A stretch of 64,000 bases of DNA from Clostridium frigoris (GTDB lineage: Bacteria > Bacillota > Clostridia > Clostridiales > Clostridiaceae), in assembly GCF_018861865.1 (NCBI RefSeq), contig NZ_JAHLDV010000009.1, positions 44,875 to 108,874 of the forward strand, in the 5' to 3' direction. The notes beneath the pieces are model-generated. The model was not told the DNA's origin. It searched no databases and worked only from the letters and a program-made list of their open reading frames with translations. Each line of letters begins with the position of its first letter. Position 1 is the first letter of the stretch. The position numbers were made by a program, and so were the translations under genes. Shown one piece after another: positions 52,531-62,089 of the stretch.

Positions 52531-53415
52531 ATGAGATTTGTTATATTAACAGGGCTATCAGGTGCTGGGAAAACACAAACGGTACGAAACCTTGAGGATT
52601 TAGGTTTTTTTTGTGTGGATAATTTGCCACCTGTTTTAATTCCCAAATTTGCTGAGGCATGTTATCAATCTAATGGTAATATTGACAGAATTGCTTTAGT
52701 TATAGATATTCGTGGTGGAAAGTTTTTTGATGATTTATTTGAAAGCTTAACATACCTAAAAGATGAAGGGTATGAGTATGAAATATTATTTCTAGAGGCC
52801 TCAGATAAAGTGCTTATTAAAAGATATAAAGAGTCAAGGCGTAAACATCCTCTAGCACCAGAGGGAAGAGTTGTAAATGGAATTGAAACTGAAAGACGTA
52901 AACTTAAGGATGTACGTGAGCGTGCTGACCATATAATTAATACATCTAAACTTTCTGCAAGAGAACTTACAGAAGAAATAAATAATATTTATGGTGAGGA
53001 AGGTCAGATAGAAACTAAACTTGTTATAACTGTGCTTTCGTTTGGATTTAAATATGGGATACCTGTGGATTCAGATTTGGTATTTGATGTAAGGTTTTTG
53101 CCTAATCCTTTTTACATTCCAGAACTTAAGAAGTATTCAGGCAATGACCAGCCGGTTCGCGATTATGTATTAGATTTTGAAGGGACTAAAGTATTTATAG
53201 AAAAACTTCAAGATATGTTACAGTTCCTTATACCAAATTATAAAAAAGAAGGAAAAAGACAACTTATAGTTTCTATAGGATGCACAGGTGGAAGACATAG
53301 ATCAGTTGCTATAGCAAATAGAATTTATGAAATACTTGGGCGTAATGGTTACAATGTTAATATAGATCATAGGGATATAAATGAAGATGTAAATAGAGGT
53401 GATGGTAAGCTATGA
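52531..53415 (+). CDS. rapZ: RapZ/YvcJ-family nucleotide-binding protein
   Basis: This 294-residue GTP/ATP-binding protein has Walker [10 protein letters not shown] (about 7-15), a kinase-like N-terminal half and the C-terminal ligand-binding half with [21 protein letters not shown] (in part) and [14 protein letters not shown]. In E. coli RapZ is an RNase adaptor controlling GlmS by sensing glucosamine-6-phosphate; in Bacillus YvcJ is linked to competence. It overlaps yvcK by four bases and leads the conserved rapZ-yvcK-whiA operon. Confidence 0.95.
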   Translation: MRFVILTGLSGAGKTQTVRNLEDLGFFCVDNLPPVLIPKFAEACYQSNGNIDRIALVIDIRGGKFFDDLFESLTYLKDEGYEYEILFLEASDKVLIKRYKESRRKHPLAPEGRVVNGIETERRKLKDVRERADHIINTSKLSARELTEEINNIYGEEGQIETKLVITVLSFGFKYGIPVDSDLVFDVRFLPNPFYIPELKKYSGNDQPVRDYVLDFEGTKVFIEKLQDMLQFLIPNYKKEGKRQLIVSIGCTGGRHRSVAIANRIYEILGRNGYNVNIDHRDINEDVNRGDGKL

Positions 53416-54749
53416 TGCTAAGGAATTTGCTGAAGCCTGGAATTAATATAAAAAGGTGGATTCTTCTAGGTATTGTAGGTGCTTCTATTTTAGTATTTGG
53501 AATTGTCGTACTAATAAACAAAGAATACAATTCTCTGCAAAAGTTAGTTTTATCAGCACTGATTATAGTACTTGGAGCTTTGACAATATATGTTGCCATA
53601 ATACAAATCATGAAATTTTTTATTATATTAGTTAATACAGGCAGTAGTGATGTAGCTATAAGTTCGAGAAAATTGGAAGATTTAATATATGAAAAGAGAG
53701 TACTTATCAAGGGACCTAAGATTGTAGTGATTGGAGGAGGTACCGGTTTATCTACCATGCTTAGAGGCCTTAAGAAATATACTAATAATATAACGGCAAT
53801 AGTCACAGTGGCAGATGATGGTGGGGGGTCAGGTGTTCTAAGAGAAGATTTAGGTATTCTTCCTCCTGGGGATATTAGAAATTGTATTTTAGCCTTAGCA
53901 GATACGGAACCACTAATGGACGAGTTATTACAGTATAGATTTAAAGATGGAAGACTAAAGGACCAAAGTTTTGGTAATTTATTTTTAGCTGCGATGGATG
54001 GAATTTCAAACAACTTTGAAGAAGCTGTACAGAAAATGAGTTCGGTACTAGCTGTAACAGGTCGCGTTATTCCAGTTACTTTGGATAATATGACATTAAA
54101 GGCAAAGCTTAAAAATGGAAATATAATTGATGGAGAATCAAATATTCCAAGAGGCGTAATAGACAATAAGAGCCCTATTGATGAAGTGTTTATAGAACCT
54201 ACAGATGCTAGGGCACTTAAGGAAGCGTTAGTTGCTATAAATGAAGCAGATGCAGTAATTCTAGGTCCTGGAAGCCTTTATACTAGTATTATTCCAAATA
54301 TATTAGTAAAGGAAATAAGAAATACATTGTATAAGACAAAGGCTATAAGGATTTATGTGTCAAATATAATGACTCAACCAGGCGAGAGTGATGATTACAG
54401 TGTTAGTGATCATATAAAGGCTATAAATCGGCATGCTAAAGGAAAAGTTGTTGATTATGTATTGGTAAATACAGGTGAAATAAGTAATGAATTAGAACTA
54501 AAATATCATAATGATAATTCCAAAATGGTTATTATAAATGAAGAGGAAATTAAAAAGCAAGGAATAGGAATAATTAAAAGTGATTTCGTTAAAGTAGGGA
54601 AAGGTCATATAAGACATGACACAGACAAGCTTGCTACCATTTTAGTAGAAACAATTATGGAGAAAAAGTTATTTAACGATAAAAAGAAAATAGGTGAGTA
54701 CTTTTATTTATCGCAGAGGTTGAAGGAAAATAAACGCAATAAGGAGTAG
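53412..54749 (+). CDS. yvcK: YvcK/CofD-like gluconeogenesis factor
   Basis: The 445-residue protein begins with two membrane helices (about 17-35 and 42-62). The CofD-like Rossmann domain follows with [43 protein letters not shown] and GPGSLYTSI. In Bacillus YvcK binds UDP-GlcNAc and supports cell-wall precursor flux during gluconeogenic growth. The membrane anchor is common in clostridial homologues but absent in Bacillus. It is coupled to rapZ by overlap and to whiA by a 4-base gap. Confidence 0.93.
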   Translation: MMLRNLLKPGINIKRWILLGIVGASILVFGIVVLINKEYNSLQKLVLSALIIVLGALTIYVAIIQIMKFFIILVNTGSSDVAISSRKLEDLIYEKRVLIKGPKIVVIGGGTGLSTMLRGLKKYTNNITAIVTVADDGGGSGVLREDLGILPPGDIRNCILALADTEPLMDELLQYRFKDGRLKDQSFGNLFLAAMDGISNNFEEAVQKMSSVLAVTGRVIPVTLDNMTLKAKLKNGNIIDGESNIPRGVIDNKSPIDEVFIEPTDARALKEALVAINEADAVILGPGSLYTSIIPNILVKEIRNTLYKTKAIRIYVSNIMTQPGESDDYSVSDHIKAINRHAKGKVVDYVLVNTGEISNELELKYHNDNSKMVIINEEEIKKQGIGIIKSDFVKVGKGHIRHDTDKLATILVETIMEKKLFNDKKKIGEYFYLSQRLKENKRNKE

Positions 54750-54753
54750 AATA

Positions 54754-55704
54754 ATGTCATTTTCGTCTAAGGTTAAAAATGAAATTTGTAGATTTACAGA
54801 TATGAGCAAGAAAGAAGCCATGGCTGAGATGGCGGCTATAATGAAAGTTAGTGGAACTATTGGACTTGGATCAAATAAACAAATAAATTTTCAAATAACA
54901 ACTGAAAATCCTGCGATAGCAAGACTTATATTTAAATTATTAAAGGAACATTTTGCTATTCACGCTAGATTATTAGTTAAGAGAAGCAATTCACTTAAGA
55001 AAAAGAATGTATATGTTGTTATAATTACGGAAGAAATGGGTGTTAAAAATTTATTAAAGCAAGTAGCAGTCCTTGAGGATGAAAACTTTTTTTCAATAGA
55101 CTACACTATACCCAGCAGGTTAATTGAGGCTGAGGAATGCAAACGTAAATATATAAGAGGGGCCTTTTTAGGCGGTGGAAGTATTAGTAACCCTGAGAAA
55201 AACTATCATGTAGAGTTTGTGACTCATGATAGTGATTATGCAAGGGAATTAAGTACACTTATTAATAGCTATGGATTGTTTTCAAAAATAATACAAAGAA
55301 AAAGCAGTTTTGTTATTTATATTAAAGAGGGTGAACAAATTGTTGACCTTCTTAACATAATTGGAGCACACAATTCATTACTTTTTTTAGAAAATGTAAG
55401 GATAATGAAAGAAATGAGAAACAATGTAAATAGACTTGTAAACTGTGAAACAGCTAATCTTAGTAAAACAGTAAATGCATCAGTAAGACAAGTTGAAAGT
55501 ATAAGATTAATACAAAATGAAATAGGTTTTAAGAGATTACCTAAAAATTTGAGGGAGATTGCGGAGCTAAGACTTGAGTATCCTGATGAATCTTTAAAAG
55601 AACTTGGTGCAATACTTGAACCGCCAGTAGGAAAATCTGGTATTAATCATAGATTAAGAAGGATAGAAAAGATTGCTGAAGAATTAAGGAAAGAAGGAAG
55701 GTAA
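54754..55704 (+). CDS. whiA: WhiA DNA-binding regulator
   Basis: The 316-residue protein has a LAGLIDADG-like N-terminal domain (RGAFLGGGSISNPEKNYH) and a C-terminal helix-turn-helix (about 235-310; SLKELGAILEPPVGKSGINH). WhiA affects division and chromosome segregation in Bacillus and sporulation in Streptomyces. It is the third gene of the rapZ-yvcK-whiA operon and is separated from the next gene by only seven bases. Confidence 0.95.
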   Translation: MSFSSKVKNEICRFTDMSKKEAMAEMAAIMKVSGTIGLGSNKQINFQITTENPAIARLIFKLLKEHFAIHARLLVKRSNSLKKKNVYVVIITEEMGVKNLLKQVAVLEDENFFSIDYTIPSRLIEAEECKRKYIRGAFLGGGSISNPEKNYHVEFVTHDSDYARELSTLINSYGLFSKIIQRKSSFVIYIKEGEQIVDLLNIIGAHNSLLFLENVRIMKEMRNNVNRLVNCETANLSKTVNASVRQVESIRLIQNEIGFKRLPKNLREIAELRLEYPDESLKELGAILEPPVGKSGINHRLRRIEKIAEELRKEGR

Positions 55705-55711
55705 AAAGATA

Positions 55712-57016
55712 ATGTCAAAACATGAGGAGATAGTTAATCATATCCTTGCCCTGCAAATTGGAACTAAAATATCTGTAAGGGGCATAAGCTCTGAGCTCGG
55801 CATTAGTGATGGTACATCTTATAGAGCGATAAAAGAAGCAGAGAACATGGGTATTGTTAATACCGTTCCTAGAGTGGGAACAATAAGAGTTGAGAAGGTA
55901 TATAAAAAAAACATTGATAGTCTTACTTATGCTGAAGTTATAAGAATACTTGATGCTACTATTTTGGGTGGTAAAGATGGTATAAATAAAAGTTTAAATA
56001 AATTTATTATAGGAGCAATGGATATTGAATCAATAATTAGATATCTAAAGCCAGGGTACCTCCTTATTGTTGGAAATAGAGAAGAAGCACAAGTACTTGC
56101 TCTTGAAAATGAGGCTGCAGTATTAATTACTGGAGGGTTTGATTCTAGTGAAAAAGTAAAGATGCTTGCGGATGAAAAAGGAATTCCTGTATTATCGTCA
56201 ACTTATGATAGCTTTACAGTGGCTAGCATGATAAACAAGGCTCTTTATGAAACTATGATAAAAAAAGAAATTATTTTAGTTGAAGATGTTATGGATACTA
56301 ATATTACTTGCCTTATTGGTACTGACACTGTTGCTACGTGGAGACAGCTAATGGTGGAAACTAATCATGAGAGATATCCAGTGCTAGATGAGAACATGAA
56401 AATTATTGGAATAGTTACATTAAGAGATCTACAAGGATGTAACGATGATGATGAACTAATTAATAAAATTATGAATAAGAACCCTGTATGTGTAACACCT
56501 AAAACAACTATAGCTTATGCAGCTCACATTATGGGCTGGGATGGAATTAAAATTTGTCCTGTGGTTGATAAGAAGAAGCTTGTAGGGGTTCTAACTATAG
56601 AACATGTTATAAAAGCAATGGAGTTTGCACTTAGGCAACCACAAGTTGCTGAAACTTTAGAAGATCTTATTTTAATGAATTTCACATGTGTACACGAGGA
56701 TAATAGTTTACATTTCAATGGTCAAATTATCCCACAGATGTTAGATCCTTTTGGAACGGCCTCTTGGAGTTCACTAAATATGCTCCTATCAACTATGGGG
56801 ATAATGGCATTGAGGCAAAAAAATAATATTAACATCTCAGTAGATAGTATTATGTCATATTTTATGAAACCTGTACAAATGGGTAGTGATATAGATATAT
56901 ATACTAAAATTGTTGATAAAGGTAGGAGCTTTTCTAAGGTAGAAATAAATATGTACAATAAGAATAATGAGCCTATTGCAAAGTCTATGATTTCTGCAAA
57001 AATATTTGGTAAATAA
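55712..57016 (+). CDS. HTH-DRTGG-CBS-hotdog protein (YtoI-like)
   Basis: This 434-residue regulatory protein has four parts. An N-terminal winged helix (about 1-65; KISVRGISSELGISDGTSYR) precedes a DRTGG domain (about 70-185; ITGGFDSSEKVKML). Two CBS domains (about 190-310; VMDTNITCL, PVLDENMKIIGIVTLRDL) and a hotdog/thioesterase-like domain (about 315-434) follow. B. subtilis YtoI has the same order. CBS and DRTGG suggest nucleotide sensing; the ligand is unknown. ATG 55712 lies seven bases after whiA and may be co-transcribed. Confidence 0.88.
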   Translation: MSKHEEIVNHILALQIGTKISVRGISSELGISDGTSYRAIKEAENMGIVNTVPRVGTIRVEKVYKKNIDSLTYAEVIRILDATILGGKDGINKSLNKFIIGAMDIESIIRYLKPGYLLIVGNREEAQVLALENEAAVLITGGFDSSEKVKMLADEKGIPVLSSTYDSFTVASMINKALYETMIKKEIILVEDVMDTNITCLIGTDTVATWRQLMVETNHERYPVLDENMKIIGIVTLRDLQGCNDDDELINKIMNKNPVCVTPKTTIAYAAHIMGWDGIKICPVVDKKKLVGVLTIEHVIKAMEFALRQPQVAETLEDLILMNFTCVHEDNSLHFNGQIIPQMLDPFGTASWSSLNMLLSTMGIMALRQKNNINISVDSIMSYFMKPVQMGSDIDIYTKIVDKGRSFSKVEINMYNKNNEPIAKSMISAKIFGK

Positions 57017-57055
57017 TACATCTAATTAACTTAGGGTTTGAGGGGAAGTGAAAAA

Positions 57056-60000
57056 ATGACTGAGGAACTAAAGATGAAAAAGAAAGAAGATTTAGGAAGC
57101 TTTGTACATCTGCATGTGCATACAGAGTACAGTCTTCTTGATGGTTCGGGAAAGATTAAAGAGCTCATTTCTAAAACCAAAGAGCTAGGCATGAAAAGTA
57201 TTGCTATAACTGATCATGGAGTAATGTATGGATGTGTGGAATTTTATAAACAGGCAAAAGAACAGGGAATTAAACCTATTATTGGTTGTGAAATATATGT
57301 AGCAGCTAAATCTATGAACATAAAAGAAGCAGATAGAGATAATGCTACCCACCATTTAATACTTTTAGTTAAGAATGCTAAAGGTTATCAAAATTTGATG
57401 CATATAGTATCTGCTGCGTCCATTAAGGGTTTTTATTATAAACCAAGGGTGGATTATGAATTTCTCGCAAAGTATAGTGAGGGAATAATTGCTAGCAGTG
57501 CTTGTCTTGGTGGCGAAGTTCAAAGCCTTCTCTTGCGAGGCAATTATGAAAAAGCAAAGGAAATAGCGTTAAAATACAGGGATATATTCAAAGATGGTTA
57601 TTATTTAGAGCTACAATATCATGGTATGCAAGAACAGTTTAAGGTTAATGAACTTTTGGTTGAATTATCAAAGGATACTGGGATTCCGCTAATTTGTACA
57701 AATGATACTCACTACATAATGCAAGAAGATTCTAAAGCTCATGATATTCTTTTATGCATTCAAACAGCAAAAACTGTTGATGATGAAAATAGAATGAGAT
57801 ATCCCTCAGATCAGTTTTACTTAAAGTCGCCAGAAGAGATGCAAAAGACTTTTTCTTATGTTCCAGAGGCGCTTAGTAATACAGTTAAGATAGCGGAGAT
57901 GTGTAACTTTGATTATGAATTTCATGTATCAAAACTTCCAAGGTTTCCACTGCCCGGCGGTGTAGATCCTTATGAATTTCTAAGAGAACACTGTTACGAG
58001 GGTTTGGCGCCTAGGTATGAGGTTTTTAGTGATGTAATGACCAAGGGTTTCTCTATAGAATGTATAAATGAAATAGCTCAATCGAATCCAACTGCTAAGA
58101 TGTATGTGGATAGACTTGAATATGAACTTAATATAATAAAACAAATGGGATATGTAGATTATTTTCTTATAGTATGGGATTTTATCAAGTTTGCAGTAGA
58201 TCATGAAATACCAACAGGCCCTGGGCGTGGCTCTGCAGCGGGTTCAATTGTTGCATATACTTTAGATATAACAAAGATTGATCCTATTAAATATAGTCTT
58301 ATTTTTGAGCGTTTTTTAAATCCAGAAAGAGTATCTATGCCGGATATAGATTCGGATTTTTGTTATGAAAGGCGTCAAGATGTTATTGATTATGTAGTTG
58401 AAAAGTATGGATCTACTAATGTGTCACAAATTATAACCTTTGGAACAATGGCTCCTAGAGCTTGTATAAGAGACGTTGGACGTGCCATGAATTATTCTTA
58501 TGCTGAAGTGGATAGAATCGCTAAGATGATACCATCTGTGCTTAATATAACTATAAATAAGGCTTTGGAAATGAATGCAGAACTTAATTCCTTGTATGAA
58601 GATGATTCAAGGGTTGAAGCACTTATAAATATTGCAAAGGCACTGGAGGGACTTCCAAGGCATAGTTCTACCCATGCGGCGGGAGTAGTTATTGCGTCTA
58701 AGCCTTTAGTAAACTACGTTCCTCTTCAGAAAAACGATGAAATGATAGTAACACAATTTCCTATGGGAACCCTGGAGGAACTAGGACTTTTGAAGATGGA
58801 TTTCCTTGGACTTCGTACTCTTACAGTTATGAGAGATTGTGTAGATTTTGTAAAACAAAACAGGAATGTATCTATAGACATAGATAATTTAGATATTGAA
58901 GATCATAAAGTCTATAGAATGATTGGAGAAGGAAAAACAGTAGGAATATTCCAACTGGAATCTGCAGGAATGACTAGCTTTATGAAGGAACTAAAACCAG
59001 ATAATCTTGAGGATATTATTGCCGGTATAAGTCTATACCGGCCAGGTCCAATGGCAGAAATTCCACGTTATATAAGAAATAAAAATAGTATGGATAAGGT
59101 GGAATATGTTACTCCACAGCTTGAGGAAATCCTTGGCGTTACTTATGGGGTAATGGTTTATCAGGAGCAGGTTATGGAAATAGTTAGAAAACTTGCTGGA
59201 TACTCAATGGGAAGATCCGATCTAGTTCGTCGTGCTATGTCTAAGAAAAAGCATAAAGTTATGGAAGAAGAGCGTTATAACTTTATCCATGGAATAGTGG
59301 ACGAGACTGGAAATATAGAAGTACAAGGTTGTCTGCGAAATGGGATAACGGAGGTGGCAGCAAATAAAATATTTGATCAAATGATGGATTTTGCATCTTA
59401 TGCATTTAATAAATCACATGCTGCAGCGTATGCTGTTGTAGGTTATGAGACTGCATATTTAATGTGTTATTATCCTACAGAATTTATAGCTGCAATGCTT
59501 AATAGTGTAAAAGGAAATGCTGAGAAAATAGCTTTTTACACTAGGTATGCAGTTCAAATTGATATTGGGGTGTTGCCTCCTAGCATAAATGAAAGTTTCG
59601 CTGAGTTTACTGTAAAAGGGGATACTATAAGATTTGGCCTATCGGCACTTAAAAATGTAGGGGTAAATGTAATAGAGAGCATTGTACGTAACCGAGAAGA
59701 GAAAGGCGAATTTTCAGGTTTTATGGATTTTTGTAATAAAATAGACACGTCTTGTGTAAGTAAACGAGCAGTGGAAAGTCTTATTAAGGCAGGAGCATTT
59801 GATGATTTTAAAGTTCATAGATCGCAATTGCTAGCAGTTTACGAGAAGGTATTAGATGGAGTGAATAATGATAGAAAGAGAAATATTTCAGGACAAATAA
59901 ATCTGTTTTTAGATTTTGATAATGATTATAATAATTTTGAAATAGAGTATCCGAACATCAAAGAATTTAAAAAGAAACATCTTTTAGCTATGGAAAAGGA

Positions 60001-60637
60001 AATGACTGGAATATATTTATCGGGTCATCCGCTAGATGAATACGAAGAAACACTTAACATACAGACAAATACTAGGATATCTGATATTGTGGTAGATGAA
60101 AGTCTTGAAGAAGATAATGAAGTGCTTAGTGAAAGTTTTAAACTTCAAGATGGTGATAAGGTTATAATTGGTGGTATAATATCATCGGTTAGTAAAAAAG
60201 TTACTAAAAATAATGATATGATGGCATTTATTAATCTAGAGGATTTATATGCTAGTGTTGAAGTAATAGTTTTCCCAAAGACATTTGAAAAATATAAGTC
60301 ACTTGTTGAAGAAGATGAAATAGTAATTATTAAAGGCAGGGTTAGTATTCGCGAAGAAGAACAACCAAAGATATTGTGTGAAGATATTAAACCACTTGCG
60401 AAAATTAATAGCGAAAAAATTTATATCTTAGTCGAAAATGATGTTATGATGAGAGATGCATTAAAGAAAATAAAGCAAAACCTAACCATTTATAGAGGTA
60501 GTACTCCAGTATATCTTTGTACAAAAGAGCCGAGGAAAATGTATGCTGTTGATAAGGCTTTATGGCTCAGTGAAGAAATTGATGTTATGGAAGTTTTAAG
60601 AAAAATATTTGGACAAGATAATATAAAAATACAATAA
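57056..60637 (+). CDS. dnaE: DNA polymerase III alpha subunit
   Basis: The 1193-residue C-family DNA polymerase starts at ATG 57056 behind GAGGGG. The PHP domain (about 12-290) begins HLHVHTEYSLLDG. The palm carries PDIDSDFCYERR and GPGRGSAAGSIVAY, and later KKKHKVMEEERYNF and AYAVVGYETAYLM. Tandem HhH and an OB-fold (about 1010-1080) are followed by a C-terminal tail. It is the DnaE type, not PolC. It sits 39 bases after the YtoI-like gene and before pfkA-pyk, the normal clostridial order. Confidence 0.97.
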   Translation: MTEELKMKKKEDLGSFVHLHVHTEYSLLDGSGKIKELISKTKELGMKSIAITDHGVMYGCVEFYKQAKEQGIKPIIGCEIYVAAKSMNIKEADRDNATHHLILLVKNAKGYQNLMHIVSAASIKGFYYKPRVDYEFLAKYSEGIIASSACLGGEVQSLLLRGNYEKAKEIALKYRDIFKDGYYLELQYHGMQEQFKVNELLVELSKDTGIPLICTNDTHYIMQEDSKAHDILLCIQTAKTVDDENRMRYPSDQFYLKSPEEMQKTFSYVPEALSNTVKIAEMCNFDYEFHVSKLPRFPLPGGVDPYEFLREHCYEGLAPRYEVFSDVMTKGFSIECINEIAQSNPTAKMYVDRLEYELNIIKQMGYVDYFLIVWDFIKFAVDHEIPTGPGRGSAAGSIVAYTLDITKIDPIKYSLIFERFLNPERVSMPDIDSDFCYERRQDVIDYVVEKYGSTNVSQIITFGTMAPRACIRDVGRAMNYSYAEVDRIAKMIPSVLNITINKALEMNAELNSLYEDDSRVEALINIAKALEGLPRHSSTHAAGVVIASKPLVNYVPLQKNDEMIVTQFPMGTLEELGLLKMDFLGLRTLTVMRDCVDFVKQNRNVSIDIDNLDIEDHKVYRMIGEGKTVGIFQLESAGMTSFMKELKPDNLEDIIAGISLYRPGPMAEIPRYIRNKNSMDKVEYVTPQLEEILGVTYGVMVYQEQVMEIVRKLAGYSMGRSDLVRRAMSKKKHKVMEEERYNFIHGIVDETGNIEVQGCLRNGITEVAANKIFDQMMDFASYAFNKSHAAAYAVVGYETAYLMCYYPTEFIAAMLNSVKGNAEKIAFYTRYAVQIDIGVLPPSINESFAEFTVKGDTIRFGLSALKNVGVNVIESIVRNREEKGEFSGFMDFCNKIDTSCVSKRAVESLIKAGAFDDFKVHRSQLLAVYEKVLDGVNNDRKRNISGQINLFLDFDNDYNNFEIEYPNIKEFKKKHLLAMEKEMTGIYLSGHPLDEYEETLNIQTNTRISDIVVDESLEEDNEVLSESFKLQDGDKVIIGGIISSVSKKVTKNNDMMAFINLEDLYASVEVIVFPKTFEKYKSLVEEDEIVIIKGRVSIREEEQPKILCEDIKPLAKINSEKIYILVENDVMMRDALKKIKQNLTIYRGSTPVYLCTKEPRKMYAVDKALWLSEEIDVMEVLRKIFGQDNIKIQ

Positions 60638-60664
60638 AATATTTTGGTGCTTATGTAAAATTAG

Positions 60665-60695
60665 TTATTAAAGGTAACATTGTTATCTTTAATAA
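60665..60695 (+). terminator. Hairpin after dnaE
   Basis: TTATTAAAGGTAACA pairs with TGTTATCTTTAATAA. No T-run follows, so termination efficiency is doubtful. Confidence 0.5.
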
Positions 60696-60902
60696 TGATA
60701 CTTAAGAAAGTAATTCTAATTCGTTAAATGGGAATATGTGTATAATATGCCTGATTATATCCATTAAAAGGATTACATTGCACTGATAATAGGTTGTTTA
60801 TTAAAAAATAATTATTTATTTCTATAAACCGTTGAATGTTGCGAGGATTTTGTATAATATTAGAGTATAAAGGGTATTTTTTAATAATAGTTATATTTTT
60901 GT

Positions 60903-61034
60903 TGGTAGCATGGACATATTATGACCACGGTGGGGCAAATTTATCCCGATGGTACAGAAATGGAAAACAATTAATAATTGTTTTATACCTTAAAGAATTA
61001 TAAAGGGGAAAGAATTAATAATTGTTTATTCTAT
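60903..61034 (+). promoter_or_regulatory. pfkA leader with GC-rich block and duplicated ATTAATAATTGTTT
   Basis: After a TATAAT (about 60856-60861) the leader contains a GC-rich, potentially structured block (GACCACGGTGGGGCAAATTT, then ATCCCGATGG). The palindrome AACAATTAATAATTGTT follows (about 60966-60982), and a second AATTAATAATTGTTTAT lies about 46 bases later. The duplicated unit looks like a pair of operator half-sites for sugar-catabolic control. The 421-base gap between dnaE and pfkA holds no other gene. Confidence 0.4.
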
Positions 61035-61058
61035 AGAGAGTTACAAGGAGGAATAGTT

Positions 61059-62018
61059 ATGAAAACAATAGCGGTATTAACAAGTGGAGGCGACGCACCA
61101 GGAATGAATGCAGCCATTAGAGCAGTAGTTAGGATGGCTATATTTAAAGGCATAAGAGTTATGGGTGTACAAAGAGGATATAGTGGGCTTATAAATGGTG
61201 AAATATTTGATATGGATAGACATTCAGTTTCGGATATAATTCATAGAGGCGGAACTATTCTTAGAACTGCACGCTGTGAAGAATTTAAAACTGAAGCTGG
61301 AAGAAAAAAAGCAGTTAATGTACTAAGAGTATTTGGTATTGATGGACTCGTAGTAATTGGTGGGGATGGTTCCTTTGCAGGAGCGCAACTTTTATCAGAA
61401 CTTGGAATTGCAACTGTAGGCATACCGGGAACTATAGATAACGATCTTCCATACAGTGAATATTCGATAGGATTTGATACAGCACTAAATACAGTACTTG
61501 ATGCTATAAATAAAATAAGAGATACTTCAAGTTCTCATGAGAGAATTAGTGTAATTGAAGTAATGGGAAGAAATTGTGGAGATATAGCCTTATATGCTGG
61601 TATTGGCGGAGGGGCTGAAGAGGTAATTATACCTGAAAAAGGGTATGCAATGGATGATTTATGCAAAACTATATTTGAAGGTAAATTAAGAGGCAAAATG
61701 CATAATCTAATAATCCTTGCTGAAGGTGTTGGCGGCGCAAATGAACTTGCAAAGCAGGTTGAAGAAATAACCGGAATTGAATCAAGAGCTACAATCCTCG
61801 GCCATATTCAAAGAGGTGGAAGTCCAAGTGCCTTTGATAGAATGCTTGCATCTAAAATGGGCGTAGCTGCTGTAAAAGTGCTTATAGAAGGAAGATCAGG
61901 AAGAGTTATTGGCATGAAAAACGGTAAAATAGTTGATGAAGATATCAATGAAGCACTAGAAATACCAAGGAAATTTAATGAAGAACTTTATGAAATATCC
62001 AAAATTCTTTCTTACTAA
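61059..62018 (+). CDS. pfkA: 6-phosphofructokinase
   Basis: This 319-residue glycolytic enzyme phosphorylates fructose-6-phosphate with ATP. Motifs: [10 protein letters not shown] (11-20 region), GGDGSF and the catalytic [36 protein letters not shown] follows. It is the ATP-dependent bacterial type (glycine after GGDG-S pattern). ATG 61059 follows AAGGAGG; an ATT/ATG-rich extension upstream (60978) precedes the ribosome site. It is followed after 71 bases by pyk. Confidence 0.97.
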   Translation: MKTIAVLTSGGDAPGMNAAIRAVVRMAIFKGIRVMGVQRGYSGLINGEIFDMDRHSVSDIIHRGGTILRTARCEEFKTEAGRKKAVNVLRVFGIDGLVVIGGDGSFAGAQLLSELGIATVGIPGTIDNDLPYSEYSIGFDTALNTVLDAINKIRDTSSSHERISVIEVMGRNCGDIALYAGIGGGAEEVIIPEKGYAMDDLCKTIFEGKLRGKMHNLIILAEGVGGANELAKQVEEITGIESRATILGHIQRGGSPSAFDRMLASKMGVAAVKVLIEGRSGRVIGMKNGKIVDEDINEALEIPRKFNEELYEISKILSY

Positions 62019-62089
62019 AGTAATTTAATAAGAAGGCTTATATATAAAAGTTAAATATAAAATAATATACAATAAGAGGAGATTAATTA

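Noticed and set aside
53357..54166. 269-codon minus-strand frame over rapZ-yvcK
   Set aside because: Antisense shadow of yvcK; the plus-strand frame contains conserved motifs throughout.
60903..60960. c-di-GMP or other known riboswitch in the pfkA leader
   Set aside because: GTGGGGCAAAT superficially resembles part of such aptamers, but the required flanking blocks are missing.
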